Of a stretch of 25,868 nt of DNA, positions 16,941 to 24,888 are shown in pieces. Position numbers and translations under genes: made by a program. How positions within the stretch are numbered: the first letter of the stretch is position 1; the number at the start of each line of letters is the position of its first letter. Location of the stretch: assembly GCA_937891425.1 (NCBI GenBank), contig CALAGD010000069.1:1-25868 (forward strand), written 5' to 3'. Origin of the DNA: an uncultured Pigmentiphaga sp. Lineage in GTDB: Bacteria; Pseudomonadota; Gammaproteobacteria; Burkholderiales; Burkholderiaceae_B. Under the pieces are notes generated by a model. That model was not told the DNA's origin, made no database searches, and was given only the letters and a program-made list of their open reading frames with translations.

Positions 16941-17027
16941 CAAGTGCCCCAGCAGGGCGTGAGTGCGACGCTGGCAGTCATGCCCGCTGGCTCGCGCCCT
17001 GCCGTGTCCGGCATGTATTCGGGTGAC

Positions 17028-17732
17028 TCACGCGCCCGAGCGGGGCGAAGCAAAGCGGTAGACCGCCAGCGTACTGCGCCACTGCGGCAGGAAACGGATC
17101 TCGGCGCGATCCTTGAACGTCGCGCGGTCGATGATGGGCAGCCCCAGCTTGGCCGCCAGACGCTCGAAATCCTGCAAGGTGCACAGGTGAATGTTCGGCG
17201 TGTTGTACCACTCGTACGGCAGATGGCGTCCGACGGGCATGCGCCCCATCAGGATGGAAAACCCGTGTGGCCAATACCCGAAATTCGGAAACGAAACAAT
17301 GCCCTCCCGCCCGACGCGCGCCATTTCGCACAGGATGTGCTCGGTATGGCGCATCGATTGGAGCGTCTGCGATAAGACGACCGTATCGAACTGCTGGTCT
17401 TCGAACAGCTTCAGCCCCTCTTCCAGGTTCTGTTGCACCACCCGCACCCCGCGCTGTACGCAGGCAACCACACAGGCGTCGTCGATTTCCACGCCGACAC
17501 CATCCACGTTGCGATGATGAGCGAGGTACGCGAGCAGCGCCCCATTGCCGCAACCCAGATCAAGCACCCGGCTTCCCGGTGCGATCCAGCTGGCGATGCG
17601 CGCAAGATCGGGACGGTCAGCCGGAATCTCGCCAGGTGCGCCGAGTGTCCCGGGCTGCCCTGCCGACAGCAACGTACCGGCTGAAGGGTCGGCGTGCACG
17701 CGCGACTTCGAGACAGTACCTGATGTCGACAT
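17028..17732 (-). CDS. metW: Methionine biosynthesis protein MetW
   Basis: The 234-residue protein has a class I methyltransferase fold. The SAM-binding motif is SRVLDLGCGNGALLAYL (about residues 53-69), followed by VEIDD and the MetW-specific stretch LSQTLQSMRHTEHILCEMARVGREGIVSFPNFGYW. MetW is encoded with metX in many proteobacteria and is thought to act with MetX in homoserine acylation. The start ATG at 17732 shares one base with the metX stop (TGATG), so the two are translationally coupled. An N-terminal extension of about 30 residues (STSGTVSKSRVHADPSAG) before the fold looks disordered; a later start is possible, but none with better support is seen. Expected to be under the SAM-II riboswitch upstream of metX. 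Confidence 0.95.
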   Translation of the reverse strand: MSTSGTVSKSRVHADPSAGTLLSAGQPGTLGAPGEIPADRPDLARIASWIAPGSRVLDLGCGNGALLAYLAHHRNVDGVGVEIDDACVVACVQRGVRVVQQNLEEGLKLFEDQQFDTVVLSQTLQSMRHTEHILCEMARVGREGIVSFPNFGYWPHGFSILMGRMPVGRHLPYEWYNTPNIHLCTLQDFERLAAKLGLPIIDRATFKDRAEIRFLPQWRSTLAVYRFASPRSGA

Positions 17733-18916
17733 CAGCGTTCCCCTTCCAGTGTTGCAGCTATGCGTTCGTAATAGGCTCGCACCACCGCGTGGTATTGGAC
17801 GTCTTCCAGCAGGAAGGCATCGTGGCCGTGAGGTGCATCGATTTCCGCGTACGTAACCGGCACCCGGTTACGAAGCAACGCCCGCACGATCTCCCGCGAG
17901 TTTTCCGGCGGGAAACGCCAGTCGGTAGTGAACGACGCGAGCAGGAAACTGGCCTTGACATGTGCCAGCGCCCTGGCCAGATCGCCTCCGTATTCCTTGG
18001 CCGGATCGAAATAGTCGAGCGCGCGCGTTACCAGCAGGTAGGTGTTCGCATCGAAGTACCGCGCAAACTTCTCGCCCTGGTGACGCAGATAGGACTCAAC
18101 CTCGAACTCCACGTCGAAACCGTACTGGTACTCCTTGCTGCCATTGCGTTCGGCGCGCAAGGCGCGGCCGAACTTGGCGGCCATGCTGTCGCCCGACAGA
18201 TACGTGATGTGGCCCACCATGCGCGCCACCGCCAGACCATTGCGAGGTACCGTCCCGTGGGCGTAGTAGTTTCCCCCATGGAAATCGGGGTCGGTGATGA
18301 TGGCGCGGCGCGCCACTTCATTGAAGGCGATGTTCTGGGCCGACAGACGCGGCGTGCTGGCAATGACCACACAATTGGCCACCCGATCGGGATAGGTAAT
18401 GGCCCAGCTAAGTGCCTGCATGCCACCCAGCGATCCACCCATGACCGCGGCAAATCGCTCGACGCCCAGGCGATCGGCTACCCGTGCCTGGGCGTGCACC
18501 CAGTCTTCCACGGTGAGCACCGGAAAATCGGCGCCCCACGGCTTTCCGGTGGCGGGATTGATACTGGCCGGCCCCGTGGAACCGAAGCACGACCCCAGGT
18601 TGTTGATGCCAATGACGAAAAACTGGTTGGTGTCTACCGGCTTGCCCGGGCCCACCATGTTGTCCCACCAGCCGACGTTCCTGGGATCGTCGGCATAGAT
18701 GCCCGCCACATGATGCGACGCATTCAACGCGTGACAGATCAACACGGCATTGCTGCGACTTGCATTGAGCTTGCCGTACGTTTCGATGGCCAGGGTGTAT
18801 TCCTGCAGGGTGGCGCCGCTGGCCAGTTTCAGGGGCTCATCGAAATGCAGGTACTGAGCTTCTACGATGCCCACCGAACAGGGCGGCACCGCTGGTGACG
18901 TTGTTGCTTGTGCCAA
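17732..18916 (-). CDS. metX: Homoserine O-acyltransferase MetX (acetyl or succinyl donor)
   Basis: This alpha/beta-hydrolase-fold enzyme acylates L-homoserine, the first committed step of methionine synthesis. The 394 residues carry the family core: AVLICHALNASHHVAG, the nucleophile elbow GGSLGGMQALSWA with Ser162, Asp332 in TTDWRFPPE, and His365 in HGHDAFLLED, forming the catalytic triad. The start is a TTG at 18916 (MAQATTSPAVP), chosen because AGAGG lies seven bases upstream and no in-frame ATG or GTG suits. That Shine-Dalgarno is the 3' strand of a SAM-II riboswitch, so high S-adenosylmethionine should block translation. The acyl donor (acetyl-CoA or succinyl-CoA) cannot be read with certainty. 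metW overlaps the stop codon. Confidence 0.95.
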   Translation of the reverse strand: MAQATTSPAVPPCSVGIVEAQYLHFDEPLKLASGATLQEYTLAIETYGKLNASRSNAVLICHALNASHHVAGIYADDPRNVGWWDNMVGPGKPVDTNQFFVIGINNLGSCFGSTGPASINPATGKPWGADFPVLTVEDWVHAQARVADRLGVERFAAVMGGSLGGMQALSWAITYPDRVANCVVIASTPRLSAQNIAFNEVARRAIITDPDFHGGNYYAHGTVPRNGLAVARMVGHITYLSGDSMAAKFGRALRAERNGSKEYQYGFDVEFEVESYLRHQGEKFARYFDANTYLLVTRALDYFDPAKEYGGDLARALAHVKASFLLASFTTDWRFPPENSREIVRALLRNRVPVTYAEIDAPHGHDAFLLEDVQYHAVVRAYYERIAATLEGER

Positions 18917-18923
18917 CGGCAGA

Positions 18924-18980
18924 CCTCTTTAGCTGGATTTATAAAAGCGCCCGCAAGCGGATCTCGCAAATCGGCGCCAG
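18924..18980 (-). ncRNA. SAM-II (SAM-alpha) riboswitch of metX
   Basis: On the minus strand stem P1 pairs GCGCC (18977-18973) with GGCGC (18951-18947). The loop carries the conserved GAUUU (18972-18968) and UUGC (18956-18953). After P1 come AUAAAU (18942-18937) and AGCUAAAGAGG (18934-18924), as in the SAM-II consensus. UUGC can pair with GC(U)AA, and CC (18960-18959) with the terminal GG, to form the pseudoknot. The terminal AGAGG is the metX ribosome-binding site, so ligand binding should hide it. Class known from alpha- and betaproteobacteria. Confidence 0.88.
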
Positions 18981-18998
18981 GAAAATTCAGGATGGGCA

Positions 18999-19007
18999 AT
19001 TCTAGCA
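18999..19007 (-). promoter_or_regulatory. Extended -10 promoter element upstream of the SAM-II riboswitch
   Basis: On the minus strand TGCTAGAAT gives an extended -10 (TGn plus TAGAAT), 18 bases before the riboswitch. No good -35 is visible, which is acceptable for extended -10 promoters. Transcription from here would start just ahead of the aptamer. Confidence 0.5.
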
Positions 19008-19115
19008 TTGCCGGGGAGTTCATCCGGTGGCACCAGCGAAACCACCCGGCCCGTCCCATCGCCGGCAACGCGCCGGGCCGCGGCCCCGGTCATTGTAGTC
19101 GTTTGTACGAGGAGC

Positions 19116-19736
19116 CTAGCCCAGCAGCTGGCGGATGTCGGCCAGCAGGTCTTCAGTGGCCATCCCGCTGCGCGCATACAGGCGGATGTTGCCGTCGCGG
19201 TCGAACAGGTACAGGCCGGTGGAATGATCCATCTGGTACGTGCCTTTCTCCTTGTCTTCGACCCTGGCGTAATAGGCCTTGAATGCCTTTGCCGTTGCAG
19301 CAAGCTGTTCGGCATCACCACGCAGGCCAATGAAGGAAGGATCGAACGCGGCGAGATACTCGCGCATCAGTTCGGGGGTGTCGCCTTCGGGATCGACCGA
19401 GATAAACACCACCTGCAGCTTGTCGCCGTCGGCGCCCAGCGCTTCCTTGAGTTGCACCAGCTGGGCCAGCATCGTCGGGCATGCATCGGGGCAGCTGAGG
19501 TAGCCGAAGTACACGGCTGCCACCTTGCCCCGGAAATCGGCGGCTGACCGCATCTTGCCATCGAGATCCGGCATGGACCAGTTGCTGCCAAGGCCGGTGC
19601 CGGTAACGTCAGTCGAGTTCCACTTTTGTTCCTTCTGGCCGCACCCCACCAGAGCCACGCTCGCGACCAGTACCAGCAGACCAGCTGCACCGGCACCCAG
19701 CAGGCGTCGGCGCAGCTGCAAGAAAGCCTTCAACAT
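19116..19736 (-). CDS. SCO1/SenC-family copper and thiol protein for cytochrome oxidase assembly
   Basis: The 206-residue membrane-anchored thioredoxin-fold protein delivers copper to, or reduces, the CuA site of cytochrome oxidase. It has a basic N-terminus, a hydrophobic segment and the lipobox-like LVGC (Cys32). The copper-binding set is complete: Cys82 and Cys86 in SCPDAC and His171 in MDHSTGLYLF. VVFISVDPEGDTP is the family's strand after the active site. The ATG at 19736 follows the ctaB stop by two bases (TGAACATG). An in-frame TTG at 19742 overlaps that stop and has GGAG five bases upstream, against eleven for the ATG, so the true start may be the TTG. It is the last gene of the surf1-ctaA-ctaB-sco run. 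Confidence 0.94.
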   Translation of the reverse strand: MLKAFLQLRRRLLGAGAAGLLVLVASVALVGCGQKEQKWNSTDVTGTGLGSNWSMPDLDGKMRSAADFRGKVAAVYFGYLSCPDACPTMLAQLVQLKEALGADGDKLQVVFISVDPEGDTPELMREYLAAFDPSFIGLRGDAEQLAATAKAFKAYYARVEDKEKGTYQMDHSTGLYLFDRDGNIRLYARSGMATEDLLADIRQLLG

Positions 19737-19738
19737 GT

Positions 19739-20635
19739 TCAATACAACTCCGGAAGCCAGTGATCGATGAGCAGGGCACTGAACAGCAGCGCCAGGTACA
19801 CGATGGAGAACCGGAAGGTTTTCCGCGCCAGCTCATCGCTGTAGTTTCGGTACAGCCGCCACGCATACCTGACGAACATCAGCCCCAGTACGAGGGCCGC
19901 AATCAGGTAGGGAAACCCGCTCATGCCGATGATGAATGGCATGAGCGTGGTAGCCAGCAATGCCAGCGTGTACAGCAGGATATGCAGGCGCGTGAACCGG
20001 CCACCATGCGTGATGGGCAGCATCGGCAGGCCGGCATTTTCATAGTCTTTGGCCCGGTAGAGCGCCAGCGCCCAGAAGTGCGGAGGCGTCCAGATGAAAA
20101 TGATAAGGACCAGCAACCAGGCCTCGGCCGGCACATCGTTGGCCACCGCGGCCCACCCCAATGCGGGAGGCATGGCGCCCGACAGACCGCCAATCACGAT
20201 ATTCTGCGGCGTACGCGGCTTCAGCAGCACCGTGTACACGACAGCGTAGCCGACAAACGTGGCGAACGTCAGCCACATTGTAAGCGGGTTTACCCAGTAC
20301 GCCAGTACGAACATGCCCAGGCCGCCCAGAACACCCGACATGAGCAGCGTCTGCAGGGGCGTGATGTCGCCCCGCGCCGTTGCCCGATGGCGGGTACGGG
20401 CCATGCGCGCGTCCACATGCTGTTCGATGAGGCAGTTGACCGCAAAGGCAGCAGCCGCCAGCAACCAGATGCCAACGGTGGCCGCCACGAGCACTTCGAG
20501 TGGCGGCACCCCTGGCGTGGCCAGGAACATTCCGATGACGGCGCAGAACACCGCCAGCTGCGTAACACGCGGTTTGGTCAGCACGAGGTACTGACGCAGG
20601 CGAAGACGGGCAAGATCAACGGACAGACTCGTCAT
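19739..20635 (-). CDS. ctaB: Protoheme IX farnesyltransferase (heme O synthase)
   Basis: This integral membrane UbiA-type prenyltransferase attaches farnesyl to heme B, giving heme O. The 298 residues form about nine membrane segments. The first Asp-rich motif is NCLIEQHVDARMARTRHR, the prenyl-diphosphate/Mg site of CyoE/CtaB proteins. LVLTKPRVTQLAVF at the N-terminus, YTVLLKPRTPQNIVIGG and AKDYENAGLPMLPI are further family signatures. It starts nine bases after the ctaA stop and its stop touches the sco start, so it is part of one operon. In this setting its product feeds CtaA for heme A of the aa3 oxidase rather than a bo3 quinol oxidase, so ctaB is used here for what is also called cyoE. 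Confidence 0.96.
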   Translation of the reverse strand: MTSLSVDLARLRLRQYLVLTKPRVTQLAVFCAVIGMFLATPGVPPLEVLVAATVGIWLLAAAAFAVNCLIEQHVDARMARTRHRATARGDITPLQTLLMSGVLGGLGMFVLAYWVNPLTMWLTFATFVGYAVVYTVLLKPRTPQNIVIGGLSGAMPPALGWAAVANDVPAEAWLLVLIIFIWTPPHFWALALYRAKDYENAGLPMLPITHGGRFTRLHILLYTLALLATTLMPFIIGMSGFPYLIAALVLGLMFVRYAWRLYRNYSDELARKTFRFSIVYLALLFSALLIDHWLPELY

Positions 20636-20644
20636 GATGTCATT

Positions 20645-21673
20645 CTATGAGTGCACTTGCGGCGCAGGACGATCCGCGCCGACCGTACGAACAAGCAGGG
20701 TGGTCATGAGGATCACCAGCACCGCTGCGCCGCCGTTATGAACGACGGCAAGCAGCAGCGGCCATTGCAGGAAGATCGTGGCCAGCCCCGTGGCAAACTG
20801 CAGCAATACGATGATGATTAACCAGCGCGCCGGCTGTTGCAAGCCGGGATAACGCTGGAGAATGCCGCCGATGACCAGCAGGCAGGCGGCCACCACGAAC
20901 GCGAACTTCCGGTGTGTCCAGTGTATGGCCGTGAGCGCGTGCTGCGAAATGATTTCACCGCTTGGCAGCTCGCCCAGCCCACGCATCACCGAGAAGCCTC
21001 CCCGGAAATCCATCTCGGGCACCAGCTGGCCATGGCAGGTGGGAAACTCCAGGCAGGCCAGAGCGGCGTAGTTGGTGCTGACCCAGCCGCCCAGCGCGAT
21101 CTGCACCAGCAGCAGGAGGCTGCCGAGTGCCACCAGAGGCCACCAGCGGGCTGCCGCGGGCGGGATGGGCGCATGCGGCTTCACCCGTGTCGACAGCCAG
21201 GTCAGCAGCGCCAGCAGGAGCATTCCCCCCAGCAGGTGCGCGGTGACCACGGCCGGCATGAGCCTGAGCGTGACGGTCCAGGCTCCGAACGCACCCTGCA
21301 GGCAGACGCCCGCAAACAGCACGGTGGCAAGCCAGGGCGACTGTCCGAGCTGACGCCGGTAGCGCCACGCCATGTACAGCAGGACGATGATCATCAGTCC
21401 CAGGAACGCGCCGATGTAGCGGTGAATCATTTCGATCCAGGCCTTGGCAAGTGTCACCGGGCCGAACGGCATGGTCTCAGCGGCCTGCCTGATTTCGCTG
21501 AGCGCGCCGATGGGCGTGAGGCTGCTATAGCATCCCGGCCAGTCAGGACAGCCCAGGCCCGAATCGGTGAGGCGCACGAATGCGCCGAACAGGATCAGGT
21601 CGAACGTCAGGAACAGCGTAAAGAACACCAGCTTGCGATATCGGGTACGGATGCGATCGGAGTCGGCCACCAT
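20645..21673 (-). CDS. ctaA: Heme A synthase (COX15/CtaA family)
   Basis: This membrane enzyme oxidises the C8 methyl of heme O to a formyl group, giving heme A. The 342 residues have eight predicted membrane segments. The conserved heme-ligand histidines lie in MIHRYIGAFLG, VVTAHLLGGM, HWTHRKFAF and VVHNGGAAV. The first periplasmic loop has LTDSGLGCPDWPGCYSS, with the Cys pair typical of type-1 or type-2 CtaA. The ATG at 21673 (MVADSDRIRTRYRK) lies three bases after the preceding stop, with AGGTAGG upstream. It sits between the SCO-like membrane protein and ctaB, matching its place in the pathway. Confidence 0.96.
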   Translation of the reverse strand: MVADSDRIRTRYRKLVFFTLFLTFDLILFGAFVRLTDSGLGCPDWPGCYSSLTPIGALSEIRQAAETMPFGPVTLAKAWIEMIHRYIGAFLGLMIIVLLYMAWRYRRQLGQSPWLATVLFAGVCLQGAFGAWTVTLRLMPAVVTAHLLGGMLLLALLTWLSTRVKPHAPIPPAAARWWPLVALGSLLLLVQIALGGWVSTNYAALACLEFPTCHGQLVPEMDFRGGFSVMRGLGELPSGEIISQHALTAIHWTHRKFAFVVAACLLVIGGILQRYPGLQQPARWLIIIVLLQFATGLATIFLQWPLLLAVVHNGGAAVLVILMTTLLVRTVGADRPAPQVHS

Positions 21674-21676
21674 GAA

Positions 21677-22306
21677 TCAACCTACCTGGGACGCAAACAG
21701 CAGCTTGCTGAGATCTTTGCGAAACTTGTGTGGAACCGGGTTCTCGGGGAAGCGCATCATGAGGTTGCCCAGCGGGTCGATGACCCAGATGTAACGCGCC
21801 ATGTCCGGCACGCCGAAGAACGCCTCCAGCTGCTGCGGCGTGGCACGCAGCATGTGGGTACCCGCATAGGCCTCACGCACCGCAGGCGGAACCTCCGCAT
21901 CGTCGGTGATTAGCCAGACGCGCTGCACGCGTGGAATATTGCCGCCTAGGCTGGCATGGGTCTGGCGTACGATGAACAGCTTGCGCGCGCACGCTTCGTC
22001 GCACGCACCACTGTCAACCGTGACGACCAGCCAGGTTCCGCGCTTGTCACGCAAATCGAAAGGCCGGTTCTCGAGATCATGCAATGTGAGCGCTTCCGGC
22101 GGCGGCACCGGTATCTGCGGATCGAGAATCGTGCCGTAGTTGGTAGCGCGGCCCTCCAGCCAGTGGGGGTTCAGGTAAACCACCACGGCAGCTACGACCG
22201 GTACCAGGCAGACCAGCATCACCAGCCACAGGACCAGGGCTGACCGGGATTTCTGGCTGGGGGTCGCCAGCGGTTCACCGGCGGCGGTGTTTGAATGCTT
22301 TGACAA
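21677..22306 (-). CDS. SCO-like membrane protein with a CxxxC site, cytochrome oxidase biogenesis locus
   Basis: The 209-residue protein has a short cytoplasmic N-terminus, one membrane segment (about 22-45) and a periplasmic domain with a weak thioredoxin/SCO pattern. GTWLVVTVDSGACDEACARKLF carries Cys102 and Cys106 with the SCO-type CxxxC spacing, and YIWVIDPLGNLMMRFPENP resembles the SCO C-terminal strand. The SCO histidine is not evident, so copper binding is uncertain and a thiol-redox role is equally possible. The start is a TTG at 22306 with GGGAG six bases upstream. Its first 32 bases overlap the end of surf1, implying translational coupling. Burkholderiales cox clusters commonly hold such a gene between surf1 and ctaA; precise function is not known to me. 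Confidence 0.85.
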   Translation of the reverse strand: MSKHSNTAAGEPLATPSQKSRSALVLWLVMLVCLVPVVAAVVVYLNPHWLEGRATNYGTILDPQIPVPPPEALTLHDLENRPFDLRDKRGTWLVVTVDSGACDEACARKLFIVRQTHASLGGNIPRVQRVWLITDDAEVPPAVREAYAGTHMLRATPQQLEAFFGVPDMARYIWVIDPLGNLMMRFPENPVPHKFRKDLSKLLFASQVG

Positions 22307-23249
22307 GAACCACTCCCAACGCGATCAGGGCGATCGCAGCAAAAGAAAACCACTGCAAGGCATAGCCCAGATGGGTATCGACGTCCACTCTGGGCCTCTG
22401 CCAGTCACGCACCAGGTCATCGTCGCCGCTGCTCTGCTGCAGCACCATGGGCAGGAGGTCGAGCCCGGTTGCCGCAGCGTATTCCTCCAGATCAAGGTTC
22501 TGCACCACGGGAGGCTGTCCGGCGTCCCATTGCAGGACATTCTTGGGCTCACCTCGCAGCGACATCAGCTCGTACACGCGCGGCACGCGCGCCAGCAGCC
22601 GCCCATCGACCGTAGCGGTCGGTGGCAGCGTGGGAAGATCCGGCAGGGCCAGTGCGGCATCCGCCACGCCCTCGACGCCGTCTGCAGCTGCCTCCTCGTT
22701 GGTCCGCGCCGGCGTGAGGCCAGCGCCCGGCCGCTGCCGCACGCCCACGATTTTTCGCGGTACCCAGCCGCGCAATACGGCCACAGCCCGGTCGCAGTCG
22801 ACGGCGAACCGGCCCGCAGACGTTTCCGGCGCGTCGGGCGAATCGAGGCAGAGTGGCGTGACCACCCAATAGCCCGAGACACCACCCTGATTGCGGTTCT
22901 GCAGCAGCACGGTCCAGGCCGGCTGCCAGGCACCCCGGGCCCAGACCCGACGCCATTCGACGAAATCCTCTGTCGGTGTGGAGGGAGACAGCGGCAAAGG
23001 CGCCAGCGCACTCGCAGCTTCGATCTGTGCCAGCACGGCCCGCTTTTCATCGGCCCGCCCCAGCTGCCAGAAACCCGCACGCAGCGTGACCACCGCGGTC
23101 ACCAGCAGCAGCACCACGGCCAGCCACAAGCGCGCGTGCCCGAGCTGCACCGCCCGGGAGTCCGTTGTGGCCGGAGCGCCGGCTACGCCCCCCTGCCGGG
23201 CAGCCGGTTGCCGATCCGGACCCACATCAGGATCCGACCGCGGCTCCAT
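22275..23249 (-). CDS. SURF1-family cytochrome oxidase biogenesis protein
   Basis: This 324-residue inner-membrane protein helps insert heme a into subunit I. It has two membrane segments: one near the N-terminus (about 42-60, LWLAVVLLLVTAVVTLRAGFW) and one at the C-terminus (HLGYALQWFSFAAIALIALG). The SURF1 signatures are GFWQLGRADEK after the first segment, VLLQNRNQGGVSGYWVVTPL, VLRGWVPR and HLGYALQWFSFA. A loop of about 35 residues between VLRGWVPR and DGRLLARVPRVYEL (PGAGLTPARTNEEAAADGVE) looks like an insertion. The ATG at 23249 (MEPRSDPD) is chosen; the adjacent GTG at 23252 is better spaced from GGAGGG, and an upstream GTG at 23282 is also in frame. It heads the surf1-to-sco run. Confidence 0.94.
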   Translation of the reverse strand: MEPRSDPDVGPDRQPAARQGGVAGAPATTDSRAVQLGHARLWLAVVLLLVTAVVTLRAGFWQLGRADEKRAVLAQIEAASALAPLPLSPSTPTEDFVEWRRVWARGAWQPAWTVLLQNRNQGGVSGYWVVTPLCLDSPDAPETSAGRFAVDCDRAVAVLRGWVPRKIVGVRQRPGAGLTPARTNEEAAADGVEGVADAALALPDLPTLPPTATVDGRLLARVPRVYELMSLRGEPKNVLQWDAGQPPVVQNLDLEEYAAATGLDLLPMVLQQSSGDDDLVRDWQRPRVDVDTHLGYALQWFSFAAIALIALGVVLVKAFKHRRR

Positions 23250-23338
23250 CACGCAGAACCCTCCAAGCATTTCCGGAACCACCTGTCTTGCCTGTCAGTT
23301 CGTGTCACTGATGCACCCCCTGCCCGCGTCTGGAATAC

Positions 23339-23347
23339 TGCGATAAT
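23339..23347 (+). promoter_or_regulatory. Extended -10 promoter of the DUF2909 gene
   Basis: TGCGATAAT gives TGn plus GATAAT, 26 bases before the ATG at 23374. A GGAG lies ten bases ahead of that start. No good -35 is seen. It drives transcription away from surf1. Confidence 0.5.
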
Positions 23348-23373
23348 ACGGCGTCGGGTGGAGCACAACGAAC

Positions 23374-23574
23374 ATGCGTATTCTCATTGGGCTGGCGTTC
23401 GCCGGCATTGTGGTTAGCCTGGGCTCGGCGTTGTATTTTCTGATGAAAGACCGGGAAGGATCAGGGCGTATGGTGAGAGCCCTCACAGTGCGGATCGGGC
23501 TATCGGTGGTGCTGTTCCTCTTCGTACTTTTGGCGCACCAGCTTGGCTGGATCGAATCAACCGGGTTCAAGTAA
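23374..23574 (+). CDS. Twin-transmembrane small protein (DUF2909 type)
   Basis: The 66-residue protein consists of two membrane segments (about 3-23, ILIGLAFAGIVVSLGSALYF, and about 40-58, IGLSVVLFLFVLLAHQLGW) joined by a short charged loop KDREGSGRM. This matches the twin-transmembrane protein usually found between coxC and surf1 in Burkholderiales, on the opposite strand to the cox genes, as here. The ATG at 23374 has GGAG ten bases upstream and an extended -10 promoter before it. The role is unknown; location suggests respiratory-chain assembly. Confidence 0.85.
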   Translation: MRILIGLAFAGIVVSLGSALYFLMKDREGSGRMVRALTVRIGLSVVLFLFVLLAHQLGWIESTGFK

Positions 23575-23679
23575 AACACGCCAAACTACCGGGAACAGCA
23601 AGAGAAGCTGACTTCCGCAACGCAACCAGCCAGCGGCATCGCGATGGTGCTTGCGCTGATTGTCAGGCCGGTACGGCCA

Positions 23680-23704
23680 GGGGTGCGGGCCCGGCCCGCA
23701 CCCC
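23680..23704 (-). terminator. GC-rich hairpin downstream of coxC, without a T tract
   Basis: A perfect 11-bp inverted repeat GGGGTGCGGGC/GCCCGCACCCC with a three-base loop starts 17 bases after the coxC stop. No T run follows on either strand, so it may be a 3' end stabiliser or a weak terminator rather than a classic one. Confidence 0.5.
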
Positions 23705-23721
23705 TGCGGTCCGGAATCCCG

Positions 23722-24600
23722 TCAGAACCAGTAGACGACCAGGTACAGGCCCAGCCAGACCACATCCACGAAGTGCCAGTACCACGCCGCGCCTTCGAAG
23801 GCGAAATGATGCTTCGCGGTGAAATCACCGCGCAGCAGCCGCCGCAGCACGACGGCCAGCATGATGCCACCCACCAGCACATGGAAGCCATGGAATCCGG
23901 TGAGCATGTAGAAGGTTGAACCGAAGATGCCCGAGGAGATCTTCAGGTTCATATCGTTCACGGCGTGGACGTATTCGTAGATCTGGCACCCGAGGAAGAT
24001 GGCGCCCAGGATCACCGTCACGGCCAGCCAGAAACTGGCTTTCGAACGCTGGTTGGCGATGAGTGCATGGTGTGCCACGGTAAGCGTCACACCGGACGTC
24101 AGCAGCAGCGCCGTGTTGATGGTGGGGATCCAGAACGGCCCGATGGGTGCATAGGGCTCAACCAGGCCAGCGGGCCCAAGGTGCGGCCACAGACCCGAGA
24201 ACTCCGGCCACAAGTACGAAGCGTGCTCCAGGCTGGCAAGATCCGACGTGGTCATTACGCGGGCATAGAACAGCGCACCGAAGAACGCGCTGAAGAACAT
24301 GACCTCGGAGAAGATGAACCAGCCCATGCTCCAGCGGTACGAGATGTCGATCCGCTTCCCGTACAGCCCGGACTCCGACTCCTTGATCGCGTCGCCAAAC
24401 CAGAAATAGATGACCGCCAGGAAGCAGATGACTCCCAGATAGGTGATCCATTGACCTGCTGCCACCCCGTTGAACCACAGCGTCAGGCCCGCGACAAAGA
24501 TCAGCAACGCAATCGAAGTGCGTACCGGATGCCCGGACAGACCGGGCACGAAATAGTACGGCGCGTTCGCGCGCTCATCTACCGACTGGCTCGCACTCAT
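23722..24600 (-). CDS. coxC: Cytochrome c oxidase subunit III (aa3-type)
   Basis: The 292-residue membrane protein has seven predicted segments. Signatures include YRWSMGWFIFSEVMFFSAFFGALFYAR, the double-Trp/Phe pattern of helix III, PTINTALLLTSGVTLTVAHHAL, and GFHGFHVLVGGIML with the conserved His-Gly-Phe-His motif. The C-terminus AWYWHFVDVVWLGLYLVVYW is typical. Subunit III supports sustained proton pumping by the aa3 oxidase. The ATG at 24600 has GGAG seven bases upstream. It follows the DUF2970 gene by 67 bases and ends before a GC-rich hairpin. Confidence 0.97.
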   Translation of the reverse strand: MSASQSVDERANAPYYFVPGLSGHPVRTSIALLIFVAGLTLWFNGVAAGQWITYLGVICFLAVIYFWFGDAIKESESGLYGKRIDISYRWSMGWFIFSEVMFFSAFFGALFYARVMTTSDLASLEHASYLWPEFSGLWPHLGPAGLVEPYAPIGPFWIPTINTALLLTSGVTLTVAHHALIANQRSKASFWLAVTVILGAIFLGCQIYEYVHAVNDMNLKISSGIFGSTFYMLTGFHGFHVLVGGIMLAVVLRRLLRGDFTAKHHFAFEGAAWYWHFVDVVWLGLYLVVYWF

Positions 24601-24667
24601 GACAAATCTCCTACGAATGCTTTTTTCATCTTGTGGCCTTCAAATGTCTCCTCCTCGTACAACGGTT

Positions 24668-24877
24668 TCAATGTATGGCCAATTGCACGAAGAATAGCAG
24701 TGTTGCAATGAATACGACCAGCGCGATCAGAGCCGCTACCAGCACGTGAAACGGATTCAGATGTTCGTCGAGCTCACGATGGGCCTTGCCACGCCTCAGG
24801 CCCACCATGGCCCACAGCACGGCCAGCACGCTGTGAAAAAAACCTGGCTTTGAGCGGGGCTCGTTCGAGTCTGGCAT
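24668..24877 (-). CDS. DUF2970-family small membrane protein of the cox cluster
   Basis: The 69-residue protein has a cytoplasmic-looking start (MPDSNEPRSKPGFFHSVLAV), the family stretch WAMVGLRRGKAHRELDEHLNPFHV, and one C-terminal membrane helix (VLVAALIALVVFIATLLFFV). It matches the DUF2970 protein that usually precedes coxC in Burkholderiales. The ATG at 24877 is chosen. An in-frame TTG at 24892 overlaps the stop of the preceding small gene and could be used by coupled re-initiation. Function is unknown; context suggests oxidase assembly. Confidence 0.85.
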   Translation of the reverse strand: MPDSNEPRSKPGFFHSVLAVLWAMVGLRRGKAHRELDEHLNPFHVLVAALIALVVFIATLLFFVQLAIH

Positions 24878-24888
24878 GACGGAATTCT

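Noticed and set aside
17267..18898. 543-codon open frame on the plus strand
   Set aside because: It is antisense to metW and metX, which are complete and overlap as a normal operon pair.
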